64,000 bases of DNA, taken from assembly GCF_001999325.1 (NCBI RefSeq), contig NZ_MVAR01000031.1, positions 1 through 64,000 on the forward strand. The letters run 5' to 3'. Positions within the stretch are counted from its first letter, which is position 1. Each line of letters begins with the position of its first letter. The notes beneath the pieces were generated by a model. The model was given only the letters and a program-made list of their open reading frames with translations, made no database searches and was not told where the DNA came from. Below, one piece after another: positions 34,424 through 43,238 of this stretch. The position numbers and the translations under genes were made by a program. This stretch comes from Thioalkalivibrio versutus (GTDB lineage Bacteria > Pseudomonadota > Gammaproteobacteria > Ectothiorhodospirales > Ectothiorhodospiraceae).

Positions 34424-36511
34424 GTGGCATACAAGAAGTCATTCCAGTACGGAAACCATACGGTCACCTTCGAAACCGGTGACATCGCTCGTCAGGCCAG
34501 TGGCGCCGTCATCGTCAATATGGCCGAGACCGTGGTGCTGGTCACCGTGGTGGCTCGCAAGGAAGCCGACCCGGGCCGAGACTTCTTCCCCCTGACCGTG
34601 AACTACCAGGAGCGCACCTACGCGGCCGGCAAGATCCCGGGTGGATTCTTCAAGCGCGAGGGGCGCCCGAGCGAGAAGGAAACCCTGACTTGCCGCCTGA
34701 TCGACCGACCGATCCGTCCGCTGTTCCCGGAAGGCTTCAAGAACGAGACCCAGGTGGTCGCGACGGTTATGTCGATCAACCCCGAGGTGGATCCCGATAT
34801 CCCCGCGATGCTCGGGACCTCGGCCGCGCTGGCGCTCTCCGGCGTGCCCTTTGCCGGGCCGATTGGCGCCGCGCGAGTCGGTTACCGCGCCGGTGAATAT
34901 CTTCTGAACCCGACCTACAGCGCCCTGGCGGATTCCGACCTTGATCTTGTCGTGGCGGGTACCGAGAACGCCGTGCTGATGGTCGAATCCGAGGCCAACC
35001 AGCTCTCCGAAGAGGTGATGCTGGGTGCGGTGATGTACGGCCACGAGCAGATGCAGGCCGCGATCCAGGCGATCAAGGAACTGGCGGCCGAGGCCGGCAA
35101 GCCCGCGTGGGAGTGGCAGCCGGCAGCGTCGCTCGAATCGCTCGAGGAGCAGATCCAGGGGGTGGTCGGCGAGGAACTGGTGGAGGCGTACCAGATCGCC
35201 GAGAAGCAGGCGCGCACGCAGCGCATTGGCGAACTGCGCGGCAAGGCCGTGGAGGCCCTGGTCAGTGAAGACGAGTCCGGGCCCAGCCTGGATGACGTGA
35301 AGACGGCCTTCCACGACCTGGAGTACCGCCTGGTCCGTGATCGTATCCTCGACGGCAACCCGCGCATCGATGGCCGCGACACCAAGACGGTGCGCCCGAT
35401 CCACGTGGATACGGGCGTGCTGCCGCGCGCGCACGGCTCCGCCGTGTTTACCCGGGGCGAGACGCAGGCAATGGTGGTGGCCACCCTCGGCACCGATCGC
35501 GATGCCCAGATCATCGACGCCCTGGAAGGCGAGCGCCGCGACCGTTTCATGCTGCACTACAACTTTCCGCCTTACTGCACCGGCGAAACCGGCTTTGTCG
35601 GGACACCCAAGCGCCGCGAGATCGGGCACGGGCGCCTCGCCAAGCGTGGCGTGCAGGCGGTGATGCCGAACGAGGCGGACTTCCCCTATGTGCTTCGCGT
35701 GGTCTCCGAGATCACCGAATCCAACGGGTCCAGCTCCATGGCCTCTGTCTGCGGTACCTCGCTGGCGCTGATGGATGCCGGCGTGCCGCTGAAGGCCCCG
35801 GTTGCAGGTATTGCGATGGGCCTGATCAAGGAAGGCGATCGCTTCGCCGTGCTCTCCGACATCCTCGGCGACGAGGACCATCTGGGGGACATGGACTTCA
35901 AGGTGGCCGGCACCAACGACGGCGTGACCGCGTTGCAGATGGACATCAAGATCGACGGGATCACCCGCGAGATCATGGAGCGGGCGCTGGCCCAGGCCCG
36001 TGAGGGCCGCATGCATATCCTCGGATGCATGAACGAAGTACTGCCGCATCATCGTGACGAGATGTCCTCGCACGCGCCGCGCTTCATCACCATGAAGATC
36101 AACCCGGACAAGATCCGCGACGTGATCGGCAAGGGCGGGGCGACCATTCGCGCACTGACCGAAGAGACCGGCGCGACCATCGACATCCAGGACGACGGCA
36201 CGGTGAAGGTCGCCTCCACCGATCAGGCGGCGGGCCTCGAGGCCAAGCGCCGTATCGAAGAGCTGACCGCGGATATCGAGGTGGGGCGCCAGTACACCGG
36301 GAAGGTGGCGAAGATCATGGACTTCGGGGCGTTCGTCTCGATCCTGCCGGGCCGTGACGGTCTGGTCCACATCTCGCAGATCTCCGATGAACGTGTCGAG
36401 AGCGTCGGCGATTTCCTCGCGGAAGGGGATTCGGTGACGGTGCGGGTCCTGGAAGTGGACAAGCAGGGCCGCATCCGTCTGAGCATGAAGGCGGTCGAAC
36501 CCGAGTCCTGA
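34424..36511 (+). CDS. pnp: Polyribonucleotide nucleotidyltransferase (PNPase)
   Basis: PNPase degrades RNA phosphorolytically from the 3' end and is part of the degradosome. The 695-residue protein has two RNase PH domains (about 1-200 and 305-540) joined by a helical domain, then a KH domain ([18 protein letters not shown]) and an S1 domain ([26 protein letters not shown], in part). I chose the GTG at 34424 ([19 protein letters not shown]) because it matches homologue N-termini; an in-frame ATG at 34361 would add 21 unconserved residues. The ribosome site (GGGAAA) is weak. Confidence 0.95.
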   Translation: MAYKKSFQYGNHTVTFETGDIARQASGAVIVNMAETVVLVTVVARKEADPGRDFFPLTVNYQERTYAAGKIPGGFFKREGRPSEKETLTCRLIDRPIRPLFPEGFKNETQVVATVMSINPEVDPDIPAMLGTSAALALSGVPFAGPIGAARVGYRAGEYLLNPTYSALADSDLDLVVAGTENAVLMVESEANQLSEEVMLGAVMYGHEQMQAAIQAIKELAAEAGKPAWEWQPAASLESLEEQIQGVVGEELVEAYQIAEKQARTQRIGELRGKAVEALVSEDESGPSLDDVKTAFHDLEYRLVRDRILDGNPRIDGRDTKTVRPIHVDTGVLPRAHGSAVFTRGETQAMVVATLGTDRDAQIIDALEGERRDRFMLHYNFPPYCTGETGFVGTPKRREIGHGRLAKRGVQAVMPNEADFPYVLRVVSEITESNGSSSMASVCGTSLALMDAGVPLKAPVAGIAMGLIKEGDRFAVLSDILGDEDHLGDMDFKVAGTNDGVTALQMDIKIDGITREIMERALAQAREGRMHILGCMNEVLPHHRDEMSSHAPRFITMKINPDKIRDVIGKGGATIRALTEETGATIDIQDDGTVKVASTDQAAGLEAKRRIEELTADIEVGRQYTGKVAKIMDFGAFVSILPGRDGLVHISQISDERVESVGDFLAEGDSVTVRVLEVDKQGRIRLSMKAVEPES

Positions 36512-36580
36512 TCGGACTCGCTTCGATCACGGGCGCTGCTTTTCCCGGCGTCCGGCCATTCAGATTCGGGACGCGTGGGC

Positions 36581-37198
36581 ATGGACCTCGTCAGTATTCG
36601 CAAAAGTTACCGGCGCTACGCTCGCCACTACGACGCCACCTTCGGTCGAGTGTTCGCGACCGGGCGCGCCAGCGCGCGGGAGACCCTGGCGCCGGTCTCG
36701 GGCAAGCGCATCCTGGAGGTCGGGGTCGGCACCGGGATCTCGCTGCCGGATTACCCGGATGACTGCGAGGTGGTGGGGATCGATGTATCCCGCGAGATGC
36801 TGGAGGTTGCGCGTGGGCGCCTGAACGGTGGTCTGCCGGCAGTATCTGGCCTGTGCGAGATGGATGCCGAAAAGCTCGGCTTCGCCGATAATAGCTTTGA
36901 CGCGGTGGTCGCGATGTATGTGGCAACCGTGGTGCCCAACCCCGATGCCCTGTTCGCCGAGATGTGGCGAGTCTGCCGCCCCGGGGGGCGCTTGCTGGTG
37001 GTCAACCACTTTGCCTCGCAGCAATGGTTGTTGCGCGGCGTCGAGCGCTGCCTGCGGCCGCTGTCGAAGGCCGTTGGGTTCCGGCCGGACATGGAATACG
37101 AGGACTTCGTGCGCGTGACCGGGCAGGAGCCCTGCATGGTCGCCCCGGCGAGCCTGTTCGGCTACTGGAAACAGGTCGAATTCCGCAAGCCTGTCTGA
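36581..37198 (+). CDS. PmtA-like SAM-dependent methyltransferase
   Basis: A 205-residue class I methyltransferase. It has motif I ILEVGVGTGISLP, the acidic VVGIDVSREML strand end, and a LGFADNSFDAVVAMYV motif. The N-terminal SIRKSYRRYARHYD resembles phosphatidylethanolamine N-methyltransferases of the PmtA family and related UbiE-like enzymes. A role in phospholipid methylation is therefore likely but not proven. The start could instead be a GTG six bases upstream. It stands alone after pnp; a weak TGATCG/CGATCA hairpin separates them. Confidence 0.7.
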   Translation: MDLVSIRKSYRRYARHYDATFGRVFATGRASARETLAPVSGKRILEVGVGTGISLPDYPDDCEVVGIDVSREMLEVARGRLNGGLPAVSGLCEMDAEKLGFADNSFDAVVAMYVATVVPNPDALFAEMWRVCRPGGRLLVVNHFASQQWLLRGVERCLRPLSKAVGFRPDMEYEDFVRVTGQEPCMVAPASLFGYWKQVEFRKPV

Positions 37199-37230
37199 AC
37201 GTTCGTCCTCGCATGGCGCCGCCACGAGCC

Positions 37231-37276
37231 CCGTGATGGCGAGGAGCGCAGCGACGAAGGAAGCAACCTCCGTCCG
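37231..37276. repeat. Dispersed GC-rich repeat, copy 1
   Basis: The stretch GTGATGGCGAGGAGCGCAGC followed by GACGAAGGAAGCAACCTCCG resembles the widespread bacterial interspersed repeat with a CATTGCGAG...GAAGCAATC core. Related copies occur at 51577-51662 and 58301-58331. It lies in an otherwise featureless gap (37199-37380) between two convergent genes. Confidence 0.5.
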
Positions 37277-37380
37277 CACCCCCCTGCGTTTTGTTCGGTT
37301 CGGTTGCCTGGCCGCCCAGGAAGGCCGCCATGTCGCTACATTCCTTGCGATGGCAGGGCTTGTGACAAGGCCATGGTTGG

Positions 37381-37659
37381 TCAGCGGCGGGTGAACAACG
37401 GCAGCTCGTGGCGCCGCGCATTGGCGGCGAGAAACTGCCCGCGGCCATCCCGCTCGGCATCCAGCCCGGCCTGTTCCGTTGAAGGTTCCCCCAGGATTGT
37501 TGCCAGGAAGACCTCCAGTTCCCGCCCGTCCACCCGCAACCTGCCGAAGGGCGTGCCGTCGGCGGCCGCATACCAGAACAACCGTGGCTGCCAGTTGCAT
37601 CCCTGGATCTTTGGGTGGCGGTAGAGTTCGATCAGGCGCTGTTCGAGTGCGTCGGACAT
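37381..37659 (-). CDS. Small conserved-looking hypothetical protein
   Basis: A 92-residue soluble protein I do not recognise. The ATG at 37659 has GAGG about six bases upstream; the frame is open further upstream but has no better start. It begins SDALEQRLIELYRHPKIQG, contains an aromatic WQPRLFWYAAADG segment and an alternating RLRVDGRELEVFLATIL, and ends in a basic patch. There are no membrane helices or cysteine motifs beyond a single Cys. It is divergent from the ATP-grasp gene and may share its promoter region. Confidence 0.6.
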   Translation of the reverse strand: MSDALEQRLIELYRHPKIQGCNWQPRLFWYAAADGTPFGRLRVDGRELEVFLATILGEPSTEQAGLDAERDGRGQFLAANARRHELPLFTRR

Positions 37660-37770
37660 GGGAACCTCGGTCGGGGCGGGCCGGACGAAACGCTGTGGGC
37701 AGAAACGTCGACTGTCGCCAAAAGGCGTTACTGTAGAACAACACCATCCCCGCGTCAGAGGACCCGACGA

Positions 37771-39219
37771 ATGGCCATCGACTGGAAGCAATACGATTCC
37801 GCCCCGTTTTACGACGAACTGATCGAGAAACCTGGCCAGCCACGCCCTCCGGCTCGGGCACTCGCGGAATACCTGGCCTCGCTGGACGCGGGCGAGATCC
37901 ACAGCCGCAAGCAGGCCGCGGACAGCGCGATTCTCGAGATGGGTATCAGCTTCACGGTCTACACTGAAGGCGAGAACATCGACCGTGCCTGGCCGTTCGA
38001 CATCATCCCGCGGGTCATTGCGCGCAAGGAATGGGATCAGGTCACGGCCGGCCTGGAGCAGCGCCTGAATGCCCTGAATCTGTTCATTGACGATATCTAC
38101 AACGAGCAGCGGATCTTCCAGGACAAGGTGATTCCGCGCTACGTGCTGAACCAGTCAAAGAACTTCCGCGAACAGTGTGTTGGCATCAAGCCGCCGCAGG
38201 GCGTCTGGGCACACATCTGCGGCTCGGACCTGGTGCGCGACGGCTCGGGGCAGTTCTACGTGCTGGAGGACAACCTCCGCGTGCCCTCCGGCGTGTCGTA
38301 CATGCTGGAGAATCGGCAAGTCACCAAGCGGGTGTTCCCGGAGCTGTTCGAGAGTTCCAGCATCCTGCCGGTGGATGAATATCCCACCCAGCTGTTCGAC
38401 ATGCTCGCCTCGATCTCGCCGCGTCCGCAGGACTACCCGGAGATCGCGGTGCTGACGCCGGGGATCTACAACTCGGCCTACTTCGAACACTCCTTCCTCG
38501 CCCAGCGCATGGGCGCGGAGCTGGTGGAGGGCGCGGATCTGGTGGTCGGCGACGACGACTGCGTCTACATGCGCACCATCGATGGTCTGGAGCGCGTCGA
38601 CGTCATCTACCGGCGCATCGACGACGAGTTCCTGGATCCGGAGGTCTTCAATCCGGATTCGATGCTGGGCGTGCCCGGGCTGATGCGCGCCTGGCGCCAG
38701 GGCAACGTGGGGCTCGCCAACGCGCCGGGCGCGGGCGTGGCCGACGACAAGGTGATGTATGCCTTTGTGCCGGACATTATCCGCTATTACCTGGATCAGG
38801 AACCGATCATCCCCAATGTGCCGACCTATCTCTGCGTCAACGAGAAGGATCGTGCCTACGTGCTGGATCACCTTGACGAGCTGGTGGTGAAGCCGGCCAA
38901 CGAGTCTGGTGGCTACGGCATGCTGGTCGGCCCGCACGCAACCAAGAAGCAACGGGCCGAGTTCGCGCAGCTGATCAAGAAAGACCCGCGCAATTACATC
39001 GCCCAGCCGACGCTGGACCTTTCGGTGGCCCCGACGCTGTGCGGTGACGAGATCGAACCGCGGCACCTGGATCTGCGCCCGTTCGTCCTGCAGGGGGTGC
39101 GCACCGACGTGACCGCCGGCGGGCTGACCCGCGTGGCGATGCGCAAGGGCTCGCTGGTGGTGAACTCCTCGCAGGGCGGGGGCAGCAAGGACACCTGGAT
39201 CGTGGACGAGGAGAACTAA
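37771..39219 (+). CDS. Circularly permuted ATP-grasp protein (DUF404/DUF407 type)
   Basis: A 482-residue protein of the circularly permuted ATP-grasp family, predicted to form amide (peptide-like) bonds using ATP. Visible family stretches are SDLVRDGSGQFYVLEDNLRVPSG, NSAYFEHSFLAQ (in part), and the ATP-grasp region VVKPANESGGYGML near residue 375. The ATG has AGAGGA nine bases upstream. It is followed one base later by an alpha-E gene and then a convergent Anbu gene; this association is known from comparative genomics of amidoligases. The substrate is unknown. Confidence 0.88.
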   Translation: MAIDWKQYDSAPFYDELIEKPGQPRPPARALAEYLASLDAGEIHSRKQAADSAILEMGISFTVYTEGENIDRAWPFDIIPRVIARKEWDQVTAGLEQRLNALNLFIDDIYNEQRIFQDKVIPRYVLNQSKNFREQCVGIKPPQGVWAHICGSDLVRDGSGQFYVLEDNLRVPSGVSYMLENRQVTKRVFPELFESSSILPVDEYPTQLFDMLASISPRPQDYPEIAVLTPGIYNSAYFEHSFLAQRMGAELVEGADLVVGDDDCVYMRTIDGLERVDVIYRRIDDEFLDPEVFNPDSMLGVPGLMRAWRQGNVGLANAPGAGVADDKVMYAFVPDIIRYYLDQEPIIPNVPTYLCVNEKDRAYVLDHLDELVVKPANESGGYGMLVGPHATKKQRAEFAQLIKKDPRNYIAQPTLDLSVAPTLCGDEIEPRHLDLRPFVLQGVRTDVTAGGLTRVAMRKGSLVVNSSQGGGSKDTWIVDEEN

Positions 39220-39220
39220 G

Positions 39221-40180
39221 ATGCTCTCGAGAGTCGCAGAACGCGTGTACTGGATGGCGCGCTATGTGGAGCGTGCCGAGAACACGGCGCGCATGGTCAT
39301 GGCCTTCAATCTGCTGGCGCTGGACATGCCGAAATCGGTGCAGCTGTCCTGGAAGGGGCTGGTGGACGTCACCGGTAACGAGGCCCTGTTCGACAACCAC
39401 TACCAGCGCGAAGATGAACGTAACTGCGTGAAGTTCCTCTTGGCCGATGCCGACAACCCCAGCTCCATCCTCAACTCCCTGCGCGCCGCGCGCGAGAACG
39501 TTCGCACCACGCGCGATCTGGTGCCCTCCGAGGCCTGGGAGGTGATGAACGAACTCTATCTGTTCGCGCGCGACCATATCGACCAGGGTATCGGCAAGCG
39601 CGGGCGTTTCGAATTCCTCTCGGACGTCATCCAGCGCTGCCAGACCCTGACCGGGCTGCTGGCCGGAACCATGAGCCACGATGCCGCCTACGACTTTATC
39701 CGCCTGGGACGCAACCTGGAGCGGGCCGACATGGGGACGCGGCAGATCGACGTTGGCGCACTGCGTCACCTGAAGAAGGATGGCGAGGATCCGGGGCCCT
39801 ACGAGGGACTGCTGTGGACCAGCATCCTGCGTTCGGAGAGCGGCTTCCAGATGTATCGTCAGCATGTGAAGCGGCGTATCAACGGCGTGGATGTGGTTCG
39901 CTACCTGTTGCAGGACACCGCCTTCCCGCGGTCGGTTACCCACGCCCTGACCCAGGTACAGGACGCGCTGGAAAAACTGCCGAACAACGAACTGCCCCTG
40001 CGCCTGGTGATCCAGGGGCGCCGTCACGCGGCCGATGCGCACGTGGACGAATTGATCAAGGAAGAGGCCCTGCACGCCTTCATCGACGTGCTGCAGCGGG
40101 ATATCGGAGATATTCACGGCGCGAACGCCGAGACCTGGTTCCTGGCCTCGCCGGCGCAGGTGCAGACTCAGGCGGCGTAG
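39221..40180 (+). CDS. Alpha-E domain protein (DUF403)
   Basis: A 319-residue all-helical protein of the alpha-E family, named after the conserved Glu-Arg motif, seen here as RYVERAENTARM near residues 15-26 and again as LGRNLERADM near residue 165. It starts one base after the ATP-grasp stop, so the two are translationally coupled and probably act together in peptide-type modification. No catalytic activity is established for this family. A transglutaminase-like gene, often the third partner, is not present next to it. Confidence 0.87.
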   Translation: MLSRVAERVYWMARYVERAENTARMVMAFNLLALDMPKSVQLSWKGLVDVTGNEALFDNHYQREDERNCVKFLLADADNPSSILNSLRAARENVRTTRDLVPSEAWEVMNELYLFARDHIDQGIGKRGRFEFLSDVIQRCQTLTGLLAGTMSHDAAYDFIRLGRNLERADMGTRQIDVGALRHLKKDGEDPGPYEGLLWTSILRSESGFQMYRQHVKRRINGVDVVRYLLQDTAFPRSVTHALTQVQDALEKLPNNELPLRLVIQGRRHAADAHVDELIKEEALHAFIDVLQRDIGDIHGANAETWFLASPAQVQTQAA

Positions 40181-40184
40181 CGTC

Positions 40185-40217
40185 GCCGCGCTGCCGTGTT
40201 CAGCGCCGCGGCTTTTT
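40185..40217. terminator. Terminator between convergent alpha-E and Anbu genes
   Basis: GCCGCG (40185-40190) pairs with CGCGGC (40207-40212), with an alternative inner stem GCGCTG/CAGCGC, followed by TTTTT (40213-40217) in the + direction. It overlaps the end of the Anbu coding sequence, so it serves the + strand genes. Confidence 0.65.
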
Positions 40218-41024
40218 CGTCTTGGTCGAGGAAGACCCCGCCGTCTTGCCGGAGCCGCGGCTGACGCGCGTCCCGCGCAGCTTGCGTTCGTGGGCGGATT
40301 CCCAGTCGAAGCGCGGCAGGTCGGTGAAGGCCTTCTTGATGTTCATGTCCCAGGCCTGGGTGAGCGACCGCAGGTAGTCGTCGTCCGTCTCCAGGCACAG
40401 GTAATGGTCGAAGGTCAGGGTGCCGCGCTCATAGACCATCACCTCGATCGGTGGCCCCACGGTCAGGTTCGAACGGATCGTCGAGTCGATGGAGACCAGG
40501 GCACAGCGCGCGGCATCGCCCAGCGGGGTGGTCGGGTCGATGATGCGGTCCAGAATCGGCTTGCCGTATTTGCTCTCGCCGATCTGCAAGAAGCGTGTCT
40601 GCTGCGAGGTGGTGATGTAGTTGCCCTGCGGGTAAACCATGAAGATCGCCGGCGCGTCCTGGCCGATCTGGCCGCCGATGATCAGCGTGGCCTCGGCCTT
40701 GATGCCGGAGCGGGACAGTGCCTCGGAGTGCTTTTCCGCCTCTTCGCGGTTGAGCCGGCCCAGATAGTCGGCTGCATCCGACATGCGCTCCACGGTGGCC
40801 AGGCTCTCGTCGGCACCTTCTTCCATGTCCCGTTTGAGCTGCTGTACCACGGATTGCGTAGTGGCGAGGTTGCCGGCAGCGAGGACCACAAAGACCCGCT
40901 GACCCTCGATCTCGAAGGTGTGCATCTTGCTGTAGGTGCTGACCTGGTCGACGCCCGCATTGGTGCGGGAGTCGGAGGCGAAGACGAGACCGTCGTCCAG
41001 ATCGATGGCGACACAATAGGTCAT
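40200..41024 (-). CDS. Anbu proteasome-type peptidase (HslV/beta-subunit homologue)
   Basis: A 274-residue Ntn-hydrolase of the Anbu (bacterial proteasome homologue) family. The start MTYCVAIDLDDGLVFASDSR gives Thr2 as the candidate N-terminal nucleophile after Met removal, and TNAGVDQVST is the family signature. The C-terminal ~35 residues are basic (KKPRR end). The chosen ATG fits this N-terminus; in-frame codons upstream lack similarity. It faces the ATP-grasp and alpha-E genes tail to tail, a known partnership. Its own promoter is readable upstream. Confidence 0.9.
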   Translation of the reverse strand: MTYCVAIDLDDGLVFASDSRTNAGVDQVSTYSKMHTFEIEGQRVFVVLAAGNLATTQSVVQQLKRDMEEGADESLATVERMSDAADYLGRLNREEAEKHSEALSRSGIKAEATLIIGGQIGQDAPAIFMVYPQGNYITTSQQTRFLQIGESKYGKPILDRIIDPTTPLGDAARCALVSIDSTIRSNLTVGPPIEVMVYERGTLTFDHYLCLETDDDYLRSLTQAWDMNIKKAFTDLPRFDWESAHERKLRGTRVSRGSGKTAGSSSTKTKKPRR

Positions 41025-41058
41025 GGGGACGCGGGTTTCCGGGCAAGGGGGTGACGGC

Positions 41059-41087
41059 ATACTAGGGCTGGGGTCGGGGGGCGTCAA
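41059..41087 (-). promoter_or_regulatory. Sigma70-type promoter of the Anbu gene
   Basis: On the minus strand TTGACG (complement of 41082-41087) and TAGTAT (complement of 41059-41064) are 17 bases apart, about 35 bases before the Anbu ATG. Spacing and boxes (5/6 and 4/6) are good. Confidence 0.7.
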
Positions 41088-41186
41088 CGCGCCGGGCGGA
41101 TGGTTGCGCCCAGAATATGCATCGAACCGATGCCCTTGGATGACGGTCTCTTGCTTCGTTGAACCCCGTTCTCACTGGAGGTCCCG

Positions 41187-41783
41187 ATGCTTCGGCGCTG
41201 GTTCTTGTTCTTGATCATCCTTGGATTCTCCCCCGTAATCGCGAGCGCCGGCACACTGGCCCCGGATGCGCTGATCGAGCGCATGCAGGCGGGTGGGCTG
41301 GTGATCTACTGGCGGCATGCGGCCACCGACCGCAGCCAGCGGGACACCGACCTGTCCGACATGAGCCGTTGCGAGGGGCAGCGCAATCTCGACGACCGCG
41401 GGTACGAGCAGGCACGTCAGGTGGGCGAGGGCTTCGAACGCCACGCGATCCCGGTCGAGCGCATCCTGAGCTCGCCCTTCTGCCGCAATGTCGACAGTGC
41501 CCGGATTGCCTTCGGCGAGGACTCCTGGGAGGTCCGTGACGACCTGTTCAATGTGCCGCCAGTGCGTGACCGTCAACGCCAGCAGGAGCTGGTGGATGCA
41601 TTGCGGCGCTATCTGGTGACGGCGCCGGGGGATGCCGGGAAGAACGTGGTGATCGTGGGCCACAACATCAATCTTCAGCAGGCCGCCCGGGTTCGCATCG
41701 ACGAGGGTGAAATCGCCGTGTTCGAGCCCGGCAGCGACTCGCCCCGGGTACTCGGGGTGCTGACGCCCGACGACTTCGACTGA
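41187..41783 (+). CDS. Exported histidine-phosphatase family protein, copy 1
   Basis: A 198-residue protein with a signal peptide (about 1-21, cleaved after SAG or ASA) and a phosphoglycerate-mutase-like domain. The catalytic RHG motif appears as WRHAATDR, with Ala for Gly, as in other periplasmic members; the second catalytic histidine is in VIVGHNINLQ. GGAGG precedes the ATG. A close tandem paralogue begins 107 bases after the stop. The substrate is unknown; by topology it acts in the periplasm on a phosphorylated small molecule or is a degenerate phosphatase. Confidence 0.82.
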   Translation: MLRRWFLFLIILGFSPVIASAGTLAPDALIERMQAGGLVIYWRHAATDRSQRDTDLSDMSRCEGQRNLDDRGYEQARQVGEGFERHAIPVERILSSPFCRNVDSARIAFGEDSWEVRDDLFNVPPVRDRQRQQELVDALRRYLVTAPGDAGKNVVIVGHNINLQQAARVRIDEGEIAVFEPGSDSPRVLGVLTPDDFD

Positions 41784-41890
41784 GCCCCGGGAGACTGGGA
41801 GGCGCGGGCCCGGTGGGTGTCGGGTACCGCGGCCGCAGAGCGTCCGCACACAAGGGAAACACCGAATCCATCACTCGCGAGGAGGACGGC

Positions 41891-42490
41891 ATGCGAAATG
41901 GGATACTGAGCGCAATCCTGGCCCTGTTGCTGGTGGCGTTCGCTACCGCAAATGCGGGGACGCTGGCACCGGATGCGCTGATCGAGCGTATGCAGGCGGG
42001 TGGGCTGGTGGTGTACTGGCGGCATGCGGCGACCGATCGTTCGCATGACGACTACGACCTGTCCGACATGGACGATTGCGAAGGACAGCGCAATCTGAGT
42101 ACGCGCGGGCGCGAGCAGGCGCGCCAGGTGGGCAAGGGCTTCGATCATTACGCGATCCCGGTGGAGCAGGTATTGACCAGCGAGTTCTGCCGTAACTGGG
42201 AGACCGCGCACTATGCCTTCGGTGACTACGAGATTCGGACCGAGCTCTACAATCTGCCGATTATCCAGGACGATGAGCGCCGCGAGGACCTGATCGAAGG
42301 CCTTCGGGGGCATCTGAATACTCCGCCCAGGGATCCGAAGCAAAACATCGTCGTTGTGGGCCACGATCTCAACCTGCGCCACGCCGCGGATGTGGAAATC
42401 GAGGAGGCGGAAATGGCGGTGTTCGAGCCACACGCCGACGGCCCGCGCCTGCTGGGCACGCTGAAGCCGGACGATCTCGGCAAGCGATGA
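41891..42490 (+). CDS. Exported histidine-phosphatase family protein, copy 2
   Basis: A 199-residue paralogue of the preceding gene. The mature N-terminal segment GTLAPDALIERMQAGGLV is shared almost exactly, with WRHAATDR and VVVGHDLNLRHA as catalytic motifs and a signal peptide ending ANA. GGAGG lies just before the ATG at 41891. The high similarity near the N-terminus and divergence later suggest a tandem duplication with ongoing drift or partial gene conversion. Confidence 0.82.
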   Translation: MRNGILSAILALLLVAFATANAGTLAPDALIERMQAGGLVVYWRHAATDRSHDDYDLSDMDDCEGQRNLSTRGREQARQVGKGFDHYAIPVEQVLTSEFCRNWETAHYAFGDYEIRTELYNLPIIQDDERREDLIEGLRGHLNTPPRDPKQNIVVVGHDLNLRHAADVEIEEAEMAVFEPHADGPRLLGTLKPDDLGKR

Positions 42491-42514
42491 GGGGCGTTGG
42501 AGCCGACCGGTCGC

Positions 42515-42541
42515 CCCTGGCCCCGCTATGCGGGGCCAGGG
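42515..42541. terminator. Strong bidirectional hairpin between convergent genes
   Basis: CCCTGGCCCCGC (42515-42526) and GCGGGGCCAGGG (42530-42541) form a perfect 12-bp stem with a TAT loop. It lies between the phosphatase stop and the stop of the minus-strand attachment-family gene. No T-run follows on either side. Confidence 0.6.
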
Positions 42542-42553
42542 CTGGAATGGTGC

Positions 42554-43003
42554 CTAGTAGAGGAAGTCGGGCAGGTGCTTGCGCAGGGTGGTGGCGTCGG
42601 TCGACTTGGTGATGTTCTTGGCGACCTCGGCGGTGACGCTATGGGCGACGGTCGGGTCCAGCATTTCGCGCAGGGCGCCCAGGAACGAGGGTGCGGCGAC
42701 GATCACCAGTTTTTTGAAGGTGCCGTCGTTATGGGCGGACTTGAGGCGTTCGGCCACCTGACGGGCAAAGCGGTTGCGCTCGTTGGCGGCCGGGTCGGTG
42801 CTGTCCTGCATGGCGTGGCGGGCGTCCCCGCTGGCGCTGCTCCAGCTGCGCCCGGGACGATCCGAGACGAGATCCTGATTGTGGGCGCGGGATTCGCTGT
42901 GCGAGAGCGTCTCGCTCTCGTGCATCCCCTGGCAGGCACGGCCCTCGCAGGTGAAGATGCGGGCTCGTGCGGCGTCGGCGACAACGATCCAGACAGTATC
43001 CAT
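42554..43003 (-). CDS. Host-attachment protein family (baeRF-like)
   Basis: A 149-residue protein of the family annotated as required for attachment to host cells (first noted in Agrobacterium), structurally related to release-factor-like domains. It begins WIVVADAARARIF, typical of the family, and has LVIVAAPSFLGALREML near residue 100. AGGAGGA lies six bases before the ATG. The family name should not be read literally here: in free-living bacteria its role is unknown. It is divergent from the CNNM gene. Confidence 0.78.
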   Translation of the reverse strand: MDTVWIVVADAARARIFTCEGRACQGMHESETLSHSESRAHNQDLVSDRPGRSWSSASGDARHAMQDSTDPAANERNRFARQVAERLKSAHNDGTFKKLVIVAAPSFLGALREMLDPTVAHSVTAEVAKNITKSTDATTLRKHLPDFLY

Positions 43004-43238
43004 GCAGATCCTCCTGTAGCGTATTCGGTGGCCCGACCGGCCGTTTCCTGACGTACCGGGCCGCTGTGGTGCCGGCCCGACAGGCATCGGCCCCATCTCC
43101 AAGTGTAGATGTTTTGCCGGTTTGCGGGTGCGGCTTGGCACGACGAAACGAACGTTCCGTGCGGGCGCGCACGGCTTGCCACGCGGTACCCTGAAGCCTC
43201 TCCCGTTCGTGCGCCGTGTTGCCCAAGGAAAAGACCCC

